From a virus, in IMG/VR virus record IMGVR_UViG_3300020421_000072, positions 1 through 35,360 of that record: a stretch of DNA of 35,360 nt, one strand, 5' to 3'. The notes beneath the pieces are model-generated. The model was not told the DNA's origin. It worked only from the letters and a program-made list of their open reading frames with translations, and did no database searches. Made by a program: the position numbers and the translations under genes. Position 1 is the stretch's first letter, and every line of letters starts with the position of its first letter. Shown piece after piece: positions 22,526 through 31,349 of the stretch.

Positions 22526-25500
22526 ATGGCACAAGAAACTAATCTCAATGTATCGCCTTATTTTGACGATTTTGATGCAGAGAAGAACTTCCATAAGGTA
22601 TTATTCAAGCCAGGATTGCCAATTCAGGCTAGAGAATTAACGACATTACAGTCGATCCTTCAAAATCAGGTAGAGCAAGTAGGAACTCACCTGTTTAAGG
22701 AAGGATCTTGTGTTATTCCAGGTCAAATAAATTATAATAATAACTTATTTGCTGTTGAAGTTGAAGATAACTTCTTAGGTACAGATCTATTAGACTATGC
22801 TTGGAACTTACCTAATGAGATAGTTACTGGATCAAATTCTAATGTAAAGGCTAAGATTATAGATTATATGGAGCCAGAGTTCTCTCCAAGAGGATATGTG
22901 ACTCTATTTGTTAGTTATCTTGGTTCAGGTAATAATGATGCAAATGTTTTTGAAGATGATGAGATTCTACTACTTAAGCAAAATGTAGTATCTGAAATAA
23001 CACAGGTAACATTACAAGCAGGTCAAGGTTGTGCTAAAACTGCTCCTAGTAATTCTACATCAGTTGGATCTGCAGTATTCATATCTGAAGGTGTATATTT
23101 TATAAGAGGACAGTTTGTAAGAGTTGAAGATGAGATGTTGGTTCTTGAACCTCATGATGAGAACCCAACATATAGAGTTGGTTTAGAGATTACAGAAGAG
23201 ATAGTTACTTCAAGTAAAGATCAGTCTTTAACTGATAATGCTAAAGGATTTAATAACTTTGCCGCTCCTGGTGCAGATAGATTAAAGATTAGTGTAAAAT
23301 TAGGTAAGAGATCTTTAGAGTCTGACAAGAATGAGAACTTTGTTGAGTTGATGGTTATCAATGGAGGTTCAGTATCTCATATTGATGATAAGGTTAAGTA
23401 TAATGAACTTGGAAATGAATTAGCAAGAAGAACATATAGTCATGCTGGTGATTTTTATGTAAAACCATTTACAATTGCTGCAAAAGAATCATTAAATGAT
23501 AACAAGGGTAATAATGGTGTATTCGGTATAAACCAATTAACTTATGCTAATAGCACACCAAGTCCAGATTTAGGTACATATAAGATATCTCCAGGTAAAG
23601 CATTTATTAAAGGATTTGAAGTTCCTGTCAGAAATGTTGTATATCTAGATTTTCAAAAAACAAGATTTAAAAAAGTATTAAAAAATCAAGCAGTAAACTA
23701 CTATACAGGACCAACTTTAACTGTTAATAGAGCATATGGTTGCCCTAGAATAGGTTTTACAACAACTTCTAGTATTAGTCTTAGAGATTCTAGAATTGGT
23801 GCTGATGGTCATGTTGCAGCAGGTAAAGAGATTGGTGTTGCAAGAGTATATGACTATGCACTAGAGTCTGGATCATATTCTTCAACACTTCCAGCAACTA
23901 ATGAGTTTGATGTCACACTTTATGATATTCAACCATATACTGAGTTAACAGTAAACCAAGCAGTAACATTAACTGTACCTACCTATATTAAAGGTAGGTC
24001 TAGTGGTGCAACAGCACACTTAAGATTTGGAACTACTACTGGAATTGTAACCGCATATAACTCAAGTGGAACATTTACACCAGGTGAGAAATTAATCTTT
24101 AATGGTGTAGACAATAACAGAATTGCCGTAGCAATAACAGCACATTCTATAGGTGCAATTGAATCTATTCATAGTGAAGTTGGTATTGGTACATTTAATG
24201 CTGATGTAAAACCATTTACAAAAATTGCTTATGGTAATGTAAATATTACTCCAAAATCTGGAACAGCACCTGGAATATCAACAGTTACAATTACTGGTGG
24301 TGGATTTAGAAATAGAATAAAGACAGGTGATTTAGTATCATTTACCAATCCATTATTGGGCAATACTTCAGTTAAAACAATTGCTACAGTCTCTAGTTAC
24401 GTTGATGATAGTAATATTATTATTGCAGGTGTAACTACAGTTGCGGGTGTTTGTGATGGTGGTCTTCCAGATGCAGCAGCACAACCAGTTGATTTTGAAT
24501 GGATAGGATCTAAATTCCAATCATCTACAGATAATAGTCTCTATACACCACTACCTAAATCATGGGTTGCTAATGTTGATTTAACTGAATCTAATATAAC
24601 AATTAGAAAAGAATATGATGTAACTATTACTGCTAATGCTACTAATACTATACAAGCAGCACAGAATGAAACATTCTTAGCATATGATGAAGAAAGATAT
24701 GTTTTAACTAATGATGCAGGTGTTACTGAAGAATTAACACCAGATAAACTACGTTTTACCAATGGTGGTAGAGAATTAAGAATATTCGGACTATCTGCTA
24801 CTGCAGGGTCTGCAAGATTAGTTGCTACTCTTAATAAGATTAATATTAAGAATAAAGTTAAAAATAGAATAAGAACCAATTCAATTATTGTTAATAAGTC
24901 TAAATTAGTAACTTCTGGTGTTGGTACAACATCATTAAATGATGGATTGTCATATGGTAATTATGGTTATGGATTAAGAGTTCAGGATACTGACATTTGT
25001 CTCGGAGAACCAGATGTAACTAAAATCTATGGTGTATTTGAGTCTGGTAGCATTGAAGATCCATTGATTCCATCTATTACTGTATTCAACATGAATGGTC
25101 CAACTGGACGTGTTGATGATTTAATTGCTGGTGAAGAATTTGTTGGTAAAACAACAGGTGCAATAGGTCTCTATATTGAACGTATTAATAGTGCTAAAGC
25201 AGGATTTGTATACTTAAGTGATCTGAGATTTGAATTAAATGAGCAAATCGAATTTGCTGAGAGTGGTATAGTTGCTACTATTAATGATTTTGATCCTGGT
25301 GATAATAACATTATGGAGAGATTTAGTTTAGATAGTGGACAAAGAGAAACTATTTGTGACTATGCTCGTCTTATTAGAAAACCTAAGTCTAAAGATCCTA
25401 GGAAGAAATTAAGAGTTATCTTTGAATCTGCAGAATATGCATCTACTGACGATGGTGATATAACAACTGTTTCATCATATGATCAAATTGATTACTGTGT

Positions 25501-28500
25501 ATTACCTGATGTTAAAGAAGGTACAAGATTAAGTGATATTATTGATATTAGACCAAGAGTAACTAATTTTGATTTAAATTCAACTGCATTATCTCCATTT
25601 GAATTTAATGCAAGAGTATTCTCTGATGCTACAAACTCTGCTAAGAATATTTTAGCATCTGACGAGTCAATTAATATTCAGTATTCATACTATCAACCAA
25701 GAATTGATAGAATATATTTAACTAAGAGTGGTCAATTCCAATTAATTACAGGTATTCCTGCTGATACACCAGTTCCACCTATTCCCATTGAGGATGCATT
25801 AGAAGTTGCAACATGTAAACTTCCACCATATATCTGTAATACTGAGAATATAGAAGTATTACTTAAATCTCATAAGAGATATAGGATGCAAGATATTGCA
25901 TTATTGGAAGATAGAATCCAGAACTTAGAGTACTACACTGCACTCTCTCTTCTAGAATCTAATACTGAGAGTCTGTTCATTCCAGATAATGCTGGTTTAA
26001 CAAGATTTAAATCTGGTATTTACGTTGATAACTTCTCAGGAACTGCAACTCAGTTAAAACTTGGTAAGGTAACTAATAGTGTTGACCCTGCAAATCTTGA
26101 ATTAAGACCAACACACTATACAACTGAAGTTGATTTATTGATTGGTTCTAGATCCTTAATTGGTATAGGAACAACTGCTTCAGCAACTGCTGATCCTAGA
26201 TTTGTTACTGACCTAATAGGAAATGGTATTAAGAGAACTGGTCAACTATTGACTCTAGATTATCAAGATGAACCAAGAGTTGTACAAGGATTTGCTACTA
26301 GAGTTGAGAATGTTACTCCATATCTTGTAACTACTTACACAGGTAATATTGTACTATTCCCATCATCTGATATATGGATTGATCAAGTTAGACTTCAACC
26401 ACAAAGAATTGAAGTTGACAACTATACTCAAACACGTAGACAATTAGAATTTGATGGTTATGATCCACAAACTGGTTTAGGACCTGTTAGATGGGGTACA
26501 TGGAATACTACATGGACTGGATCTAGTTCTACTAACAGTTCTAATAGAATACAAACAGGATCTACTTCTAGAAATAATGGAAGTGCAATTGTAACTACAA
26601 ACTCCTTCCAGACTACTACAACTACAACTACTACTCGAACTGGTACTTCAACTAGAGCAGGTAATAGACTTAGAATTAGTGAGCAAACTGATACTGTAAA
26701 TGAAGGTGATAAGGTAGTAAGTACCTCTGTTATCGCATTTATGAGGTCTAGGAATATTGAATTTACAGGACGTAAATTTAAACCATTAACAAGACTTTAT
26801 GGATTCTTTGATGGTCAAGATATAAATGCATTCCTTGTACCAAAACTAATTGAAATTAGAATGATTAGTGGTACATTTACCGTTGGTCAAATTGTTAATG
26901 GAACACTGGCCGCAGGTACAGTTACTGCAACTAATGCAGCAACACCTAGAATATCATTTAGAGTTGCAACATCCAATCATAAGATAGGACCTATTGGTAC
27001 ACCAACTGATGTATTTACAACAAGTCCTTATGATGAGTCATATACAGTTCCTGAAATCTATTCAAGTTCTTCAATTCTTCTTAATGTAGATACAGTATCA
27101 TTAGCAGATCAAACACAAGGTCTATATACTGGTTTTATAAGAACTGGAATGAGACTTAGAAGTGCTAGTGGTGAAGCAGAAATTACTAATATAAGATTAT
27201 TCAGTGACCATGTAGGAACAGTTCTTGGATCATTCTTTATCCCTAATCCAAACATTACATCCAACCCATCATTTGAAGTTGGAACTAAATTGTTCAGATT
27301 AACAAGTAATTCTACTAATAGTACTATTGGTGGAATGACAGGAACATTTGGTGAGGAGCAATACTTTGCTCAAGGTACAATTAATAATATGCAGGAGACT
27401 ATCAGATCTACTAGAAGACCTAGATTTGATGTACAAAATGCTTCTGAGTCCCGTGCTGCTACAGACGTTACATCTACACAATCAGTAAGTACAAGTAGTC
27501 AGACAACGAGAGTCCCATTACCACCTCCACCTCCACCACCCCCAAGACCACCTACACCACCCCCAAGACCACCTGTTCCAACACCACCTAGACCTAGACC
27601 ACCAATAATTGTTACTGGTTCTAGACCTCGTGGTCTAACAACTACTCAGGCGGCGATACAAAGGTCCATCTCCATAAGGAGAGTTCCACCACCACCTCCA
27701 CCTCCTCCACCACCCCCACCAAGGCCAAGACCTGTACCTCCTAGGAGACCTGCTAGGGGCGGTAAAGATCCTCTTGCACAATCATTCTCTGTTCAAAATG
27801 ATGCTGGAATTTTTGTAACTCAAGTAGACATTTTCTTCAGAACAAAAGATCCACTGCTACCTGTAACGGTACAGTTAAGACCTATGGTTGCTGGAGTTCC
27901 TTCAGAAGAGGTATATCCTTTCGGAGAAACAATTTTAGAATCTAGTGAGATTTTTGAGTCAGCAGATGCTGGACAAGCTACTACGGTTAAATTCCCATCA
28001 CCTGTTTTCTTAGAACCAAAAACAGACCATGCTATCGTTTTACTATCACAGTCTAACGAATATACAGTTTGGATCTCTAGAATGGGTGAAGTTGACATCA
28101 CAACCCTTCTGTTACCAGAATCTAGACAGGTTGTTGTATCCGCACAGCCAAGTCTTGGATCTCTATTCAAATCACAGAATGGTTCAACATGGAACCCAAG
28201 TCAGTATGAAGATCTTAAGTTTAGTCTTTACAGTGCTGACTTTACTTCAAACTCTGGAACAATATCATTCTACAACCCAGAACTAGCAAAAGGTAATAAC
28301 CAGATTGCTACTTTGGTTAAAGATTCTCTAGAATTTAATTCTAAGAAACTTATTGTAACAACAGATGATCTTGTAAACACTAGTGGTTTAGTTCTTGGAA
28401 ATACAGTTATTCAAAAGAATGCCAATGCATCTGCAAATTATGTTGGTGCTGGTGGTTCTGCTGCTGGTGATCTAAGTATTATTAATGCAGGTATCGGTTA

Positions 28501-30256
28501 TACACCGACAGATGGTAATCAGTTTACCTTTACTGGTGTATCTCTAGACTCCTTCAGTGGAATTGGTAAAAACGCAACTGCCGACATTACAGTTGGTACA
28601 TCTGGTGGCGTAAATGGTGTTGCTATTGCTGCAACCATTAATGCTGGTGGATCTGGATACCAAGTTGGCGATGTTTTATCAGTACCTATAATTGGTAATG
28701 ATCAGTTGGGTAGAAATATGCAACTGTCGTTAGGTTCAGTTACTGGAATTAATGAATTAATTCTAGATGATATTCAAGGTGACTTTGAAATCAGTGCTAC
28801 AAAACCACTTCAATATATCAGTCCTTCTACAGGAATTACCACTATGGTATCCGTTGGATTTGGTTCTGATGTAAACATTAGTGATTATGCACTAAACAGT
28901 TTAGAAGAAGATGGTATGCATATTAAAGTGAACCATAAGAACCACGGTATGCATCAAGACACTAACAAAGTGATTATTGCTGATGTACAGTCTGATACTA
29001 AGTTAACTACTCTGTCAGCAGAGTATACAAACTCTAGTTCTTCTGCTATTGGTATTGCTAATACTGCAGGATTTGAAACATTTGAGAATGTTGGTGTTGC
29101 TGCTACTAACCCTGGATACGTTAAGGTTAATGATGAAATTATCTCATATACTGGAATTGCTGCTGGTCAGTTAACTGGAATTACAAGATCTATTGATCAA
29201 ACAACTCCATTTACTTATCCATCTAGAACACCAGTTGAGAAGTATGAGATTAATGGAATCTCCTTGAGACGTGTCAACAAGACACATGATCTTCAAGATG
29301 CAACTCCTACAAGATCTATTACTCTTGATTCTTACTACATTAAGATCAATCCATCTCTTGATGGAACAGATCGTAGTACTGGAATTGGATTCTCTAAATT
29401 GTTTATCAATGAGTCTAAGTCTGCTGGTGGTGCTGAGATGCATGCAACTCAGAACATTCAGTTTGAAGGAGTAAGACCTGTTATTCAGACAATGGTATTA
29501 CCAGATACCACCATTAAGGCAGAGATGAAGAATACTACTGCCACAAGTATTGATGGTGTTGAACAGTCCTTTATTGAGACTGAAGCAACTTCAATTAATA
29601 TTGAAGAAGATACTTTCCTTGATGCACCAAGAATGATTGCCTCACGAGTCAATGAACTTGAGCGTTTAGATAGTCGTCCTGGTAATAAGTCTATGGAAGT
29701 AACCTTTACATTATCCACCTCAGATAGTGATATCTCTCCAGTCATTGACTTGGATAGAGTTGGTATGGTTCTTATTAGTAACAGAGTTAATGCTCCAATT
29801 ACCGATTATGCTGGTGATTCTAGAGCATCAACAGTTGTTGAAGATCCAACAGCGTTTATCTATGCTAACAAACCGATTCAATTAGAAAATTCTGCTACTT
29901 CGATTAAAGTCTTAATGGCAGCTTATACTAATACATCTAGTGATCTGAGATGCTTCTATTCAATATCAAATGATCTAGAATCTGACCCAATTTACTATCC
30001 ATTCCCTGGATATGATAATTTGGATGTCAATGGTGCAATCAAAGATATTGCTAAGAACAGTGGACTACCTGATAAGAAGATTCCTAAGACGGATGTTCTT
30101 GCTCATGGTAGTGATGATCTTCCATTCACGGATTATGAGTTTAGTATCGACGATCTTCCTGAGTTTAGATACTTCAGTGTTAAGATTGTTGGAACTGGAA
30201 CAGATCAAGCATATCCACCAAGGATACGTGATTTAAGAGCAATCGCATTAGCATAA
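22526..30256 (+). CDS. DUF4815-type structural protein, 2,576 aa, with proline-rich hinge
   Basis: The N-terminus (residues 12-67: YFDDFDAEKNFHKVLFKPGL, PIQARELTTLQSILQNQVEQ) is the signature of DUF4815 virion proteins of marine T4-like phages. A second family segment at about 1056-1172 includes PPIPIEDALEVATCKLPPYI, KRYRMQDIALLEDRIQNLEY and RFKSGIYVDNFSG. A Thr-rich run (eight Thr) lies near 1363. Residues about 1666-1740 hold two long proline/arginine tracts separated by a non-proline segment. The C-terminal part begins KDPLAQSFSV and carries a beta domain (VQLRPMVAGVPSEEVYPFGE), SGY and ISYTGI-type modules, ending PRIRDLRAIALA. Position between gp8 and gp13 matches T4 genes 9-12 and wac, so a baseplate-fibre connector or fibre is likely; this is inference. 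AAGGGA at 22505-22510 precedes the start. Confidence 0.82.
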   Translation: MAQETNLNVSPYFDDFDAEKNFHKVLFKPGLPIQARELTTLQSILQNQVEQVGTHLFKEGSCVIPGQINYNNNLFAVEVEDNFLGTDLLDYAWNLPNEIVTGSNSNVKAKIIDYMEPEFSPRGYVTLFVSYLGSGNNDANVFEDDEILLLKQNVVSEITQVTLQAGQGCAKTAPSNSTSVGSAVFISEGVYFIRGQFVRVEDEMLVLEPHDENPTYRVGLEITEEIVTSSKDQSLTDNAKGFNNFAAPGADRLKISVKLGKRSLESDKNENFVELMVINGGSVSHIDDKVKYNELGNELARRTYSHAGDFYVKPFTIAAKESLNDNKGNNGVFGINQLTYANSTPSPDLGTYKISPGKAFIKGFEVPVRNVVYLDFQKTRFKKVLKNQAVNYYTGPTLTVNRAYGCPRIGFTTTSSISLRDSRIGADGHVAAGKEIGVARVYDYALESGSYSSTLPATNEFDVTLYDIQPYTELTVNQAVTLTVPTYIKGRSSGATAHLRFGTTTGIVTAYNSSGTFTPGEKLIFNGVDNNRIAVAITAHSIGAIESIHSEVGIGTFNADVKPFTKIAYGNVNITPKSGTAPGISTVTITGGGFRNRIKTGDLVSFTNPLLGNTSVKTIATVSSYVDDSNIIIAGVTTVAGVCDGGLPDAAAQPVDFEWIGSKFQSSTDNSLYTPLPKSWVANVDLTESNITIRKEYDVTITANATNTIQAAQNETFLAYDEERYVLTNDAGVTEELTPDKLRFTNGGRELRIFGLSATAGSARLVATLNKINIKNKVKNRIRTNSIIVNKSKLVTSGVGTTSLNDGLSYGNYGYGLRVQDTDICLGEPDVTKIYGVFESGSIEDPLIPSITVFNMNGPTGRVDDLIAGEEFVGKTTGAIGLYIERINSAKAGFVYLSDLRFELNEQIEFAESGIVATINDFDPGDNNIMERFSLDSGQRETICDYARLIRKPKSKDPRKKLRVIFESAEYASTDDGDITTVSSYDQIDYCVLPDVKEGTRLSDIIDIRPRVTNFDLNSTALSPFEFNARVFSDATNSAKNILASDESINIQYSYYQPRIDRIYLTKSGQFQLITGIPADTPVPPIPIEDALEVATCKLPPYICNTENIEVLLKSHKRYRMQDIALLEDRIQNLEYYTALSLLESNTESLFIPDNAGLTRFKSGIYVDNFSGTATQLKLGKVTNSVDPANLELRPTHYTTEVDLLIGSRSLIGIGTTASATADPRFVTDLIGNGIKRTGQLLTLDYQDEPRVVQGFATRVENVTPYLVTTYTGNIVLFPSSDIWIDQVRLQPQRIEVDNYTQTRRQLEFDGYDPQTGLGPVRWGTWNTTWTGSSSTNSSNRIQTGSTSRNNGSAIVTTNSFQTTTTTTTTRTGTSTRAGNRLRISEQTDTVNEGDKVVSTSVIAFMRSRNIEFTGRKFKPLTRLYGFFDGQDINAFLVPKLIEIRMISGTFTVGQIVNGTLAAGTVTATNAATPRISFRVATSNHKIGPIGTPTDVFTTSPYDESYTVPEIYSSSSILLNVDTVSLADQTQGLYTGFIRTGMRLRSASGEAEITNIRLFSDHVGTVLGSFFIPNPNITSNPSFEVGTKLFRLTSNSTNSTIGGMTGTFGEEQYFAQGTINNMQETIRSTRRPRFDVQNASESRAATDVTSTQSVSTSSQTTRVPLPPPPPPPPRPPTPPPRPPVPTPPRPRPPIIVTGSRPRGLTTTQAAIQRSISIRRVPPPPPPPPPPPPRPRPVPPRRPARGGKDPLAQSFSVQNDAGIFVTQVDIFFRTKDPLLPVTVQLRPMVAGVPSEEVYPFGETILESSEIFESADAGQATTVKFPSPVFLEPKTDHAIVLLSQSNEYTVWISRMGEVDITTLLLPESRQVVVSAQPSLGSLFKSQNGSTWNPSQYEDLKFSLYSADFTSNSGTISFYNPELAKGNNQIATLVKDSLEFNSKKLIVTTDDLVNTSGLVLGNTVIQKNANASANYVGAGGSAAGDLSIINAGIGYTPTDGNQFTFTGVSLDSFSGIGKNATADITVGTSGGVNGVAIAATINAGGSGYQVGDVLSVPIIGNDQLGRNMQLSLGSVTGINELILDDIQGDFEISATKPLQYISPSTGITTMVSVGFGSDVNISDYALNSLEEDGMHIKVNHKNHGMHQDTNKVIIADVQSDTKLTTLSAEYTNSSSSAIGIANTAGFETFENVGVAATNPGYVKVNDEIISYTGIAAGQLTGITRSIDQTTPFTYPSRTPVEKYEINGISLRRVNKTHDLQDATPTRSITLDSYYIKINPSLDGTDRSTGIGFSKLFINESKSAGGAEMHATQNIQFEGVRPVIQTMVLPDTTIKAEMKNTTATSIDGVEQSFIETEATSINIEEDTFLDAPRMIASRVNELERLDSRPGNKSMEVTFTLSTSDSDISPVIDLDRVGMVLISNRVNAPITDYAGDSRASTVVEDPTAFIYANKPIQLENSATSIKVLMAAYTNTSSDLRCFYSISNDLESDPIYYPFPGYDNLDVNGAIKDIAKNSGLPDKKIPKTDVLAHGSDDLPFTDYEFSIDDLPEFRYFSVKIVGTGTDQAYPPRIRDLRAIALA
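27515..27750 (+). repeat. Low-complexity proline codon tracts
   Basis: Two runs of CCA/CCT/CCC proline codons (about 27518-27604 and 27687-27750) interrupt the DUF4815-type gene. The first encodes a run of eight prolines followed by mixed Pro/Arg/Thr; the second encodes about twelve consecutive prolines then PRPRPVPPRRPARGG. Between them is a 25-30 residue segment (IIVTGSRPRGLTTTQ...). The C-rich bases contrast sharply with the AT-rich surroundings. It is in frame and presumably encodes a stiff polyproline linker between two halves of the protein. Confidence 0.9.
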
Positions 30257-30258
30257 TT

Positions 30259-30489
30259 ATGTACAATCCACGTTTTTTAAAGGTTGAAGGTCATAGTTAT
30301 CTCGTAAGAGATACTACGACCAATGCCATTATCAATAACGATAAAAAAGGACATGAACAGTATATTGCTTTGAAAAGAGCAAAATCAAGAGAGATTGATA
30401 AGGTAAAAGATCTTGAAGATGAGGTTCAAGATCTTAAGTCTGATCTAGGTGATATTAAATCTATGTTAAGACAAATTTTAGATAAGTAA
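30259..30489 (+). CDS. Small coiled-coil protein, 76 aa, function unknown
   Basis: The frame starts two bases after the stop of the DUF4815-type gene and ends one base before the gp13 ATG. The first 30 residues (MYNPRFLKVEGHSYLVRDTT, then NAIINND) look like short beta strands. The remainder is a charged helix with heptad-like spacing of Leu/Ile/Val (KVKDLEDEVQDLKSDLGDIK, SMLRQILDK), so it probably forms a coiled coil. Small genes of this kind stand beside gp13 in marine T4-like phages, but no role is known to me. Its tight packing between two structural genes suggests a virion component or assembly helper; that is inference. Confidence 0.8.
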   Translation: MYNPRFLKVEGHSYLVRDTTTNAIINNDKKGHEQYIALKRAKSREIDKVKDLEDEVQDLKSDLGDIKSMLRQILDK

Positions 30490-30490
30490 G

Positions 30491-31345
30491 ATGGCAAAAC
30501 CAACCACTCGTCAAGGATTAGTAGATTATTGTAAGAGACAACTTGGTTCTCCTGTATTGGAGATCAATGTTGCAGAAGAACAGATTGACGATCTGGTGGA
30601 TGATGCTATCCAATTATTCCATGAACGTCATTTTGATGGTACTACTCAAGCATTCTTGAAGTATAAAATAACTCAAGATGATATAGACAGGGGTACTGTT
30701 CAGTATCCACATGAAGGAGGTAAAGTAGGTATTGCTACAACTTCTGTAACAGAGAATATTCCTGGTCAAGGGAATGTAACTTTTAATTGGTATGAGAATG
30801 GTAATTTTATAAAAGTTCCACCCTCAGTTATGGGTGTATCAAAAGTATTTAAATTTGAAGGTGGTGGTGGACTTTCTGCTGGAATGTTCAGTATTAAATA
30901 TCAGTTATTCTTGAATGACATTTACTATTTGGGATCAACTGAATTATTGACTTACTCTATGACAAAGAGTTATCTGGAAGATTTAGATTGGTTATTATCA
31001 ACACAAAAGCAAATACGATATAATCAAAGAGAAGATAAGTTATTTCTTGATATTGATTGGAGAACACAGGTTGCAGGTAACTATCTAATTCTAGATTGTT
31101 ATAGGGCACTTGATCCCGCTACTTCTGATCAGATTTGGAATGATAGATTTTTAAAACCTTATTTAACTGCTCTTATTAAGAAGCAATGGGGTATTAACTT
31201 AAGTAAGTTCCAAGGAGTCAAATTACCAGGTGGTATTGAGATGAATGGAAGACAAATACAAGATGATGGGCAAAAAGAAATAGATGCTATCATTGAAAAG
31301 ATGTCTTCTACACACGAATTGCCACCACTAGATATGATAGGTTAA
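30491..31345 (+). CDS. 13: Neck protein gp13
   Basis: The 284-residue product corresponds to T4 gp13 (309 residues), which with gp14 forms the neck joining the filled head to the tail. The N-terminus has the family pattern: RQGLVDYCKRQLGSPVLEIN, then QIDDLVDDAIQLFHERHFDG. The middle has PPSVMGVSKVFKF and a Tyr/Leu-rich helical region ending SMTKSYLEDLDWLLS, and the C-terminus contains KKQWGINLSKFQGVKLPGGI. Gene order 13-14-15-16 is preserved exactly as in T4. The start at ATG 30491 is separated by one base from the previous stop, implying coupled translation. Length and matches across the protein make the call secure. Confidence 0.9.
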   Translation: MAKPTTRQGLVDYCKRQLGSPVLEINVAEEQIDDLVDDAIQLFHERHFDGTTQAFLKYKITQDDIDRGTVQYPHEGGKVGIATTSVTENIPGQGNVTFNWYENGNFIKVPPSVMGVSKVFKFEGGGGLSAGMFSIKYQLFLNDIYYLGSTELLTYSMTKSYLEDLDWLLSTQKQIRYNQREDKLFLDIDWRTQVAGNYLILDCYRALDPATSDQIWNDRFLKPYLTALIKKQWGINLSKFQGVKLPGGIEMNGRQIQDDGQKEIDAIIEKMSSTHELPPLDMIG

Positions 31346-31349
31346 GATC

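Noticed and set aside
23977-23999. Perfect 8-base inverted repeat (ACCTACCT, 7-base loop, AGGTAGGT)
   Set aside because: It lies inside the DUF4815-type coding frame with no U tract after it and no gene boundary nearby. A single hairpin of this size in 35 kb is not strong evidence of function.
27622-27637. Short inverted repeat TAGACC-TCGT-GGTCTA between the proline tracts
   Set aside because: Only six paired bases, in frame within a coding region, with no second feature pointing to a regulatory role.
27820-28170. Open frame of 116 codons on the minus strand
   Set aside because: It lies wholly inside a well-supported plus-strand gene, shows no recognisable protein and no own promoter. Other minus-strand frames (for example 14748-14972 and 24541-24879) are rejected for the same reason.
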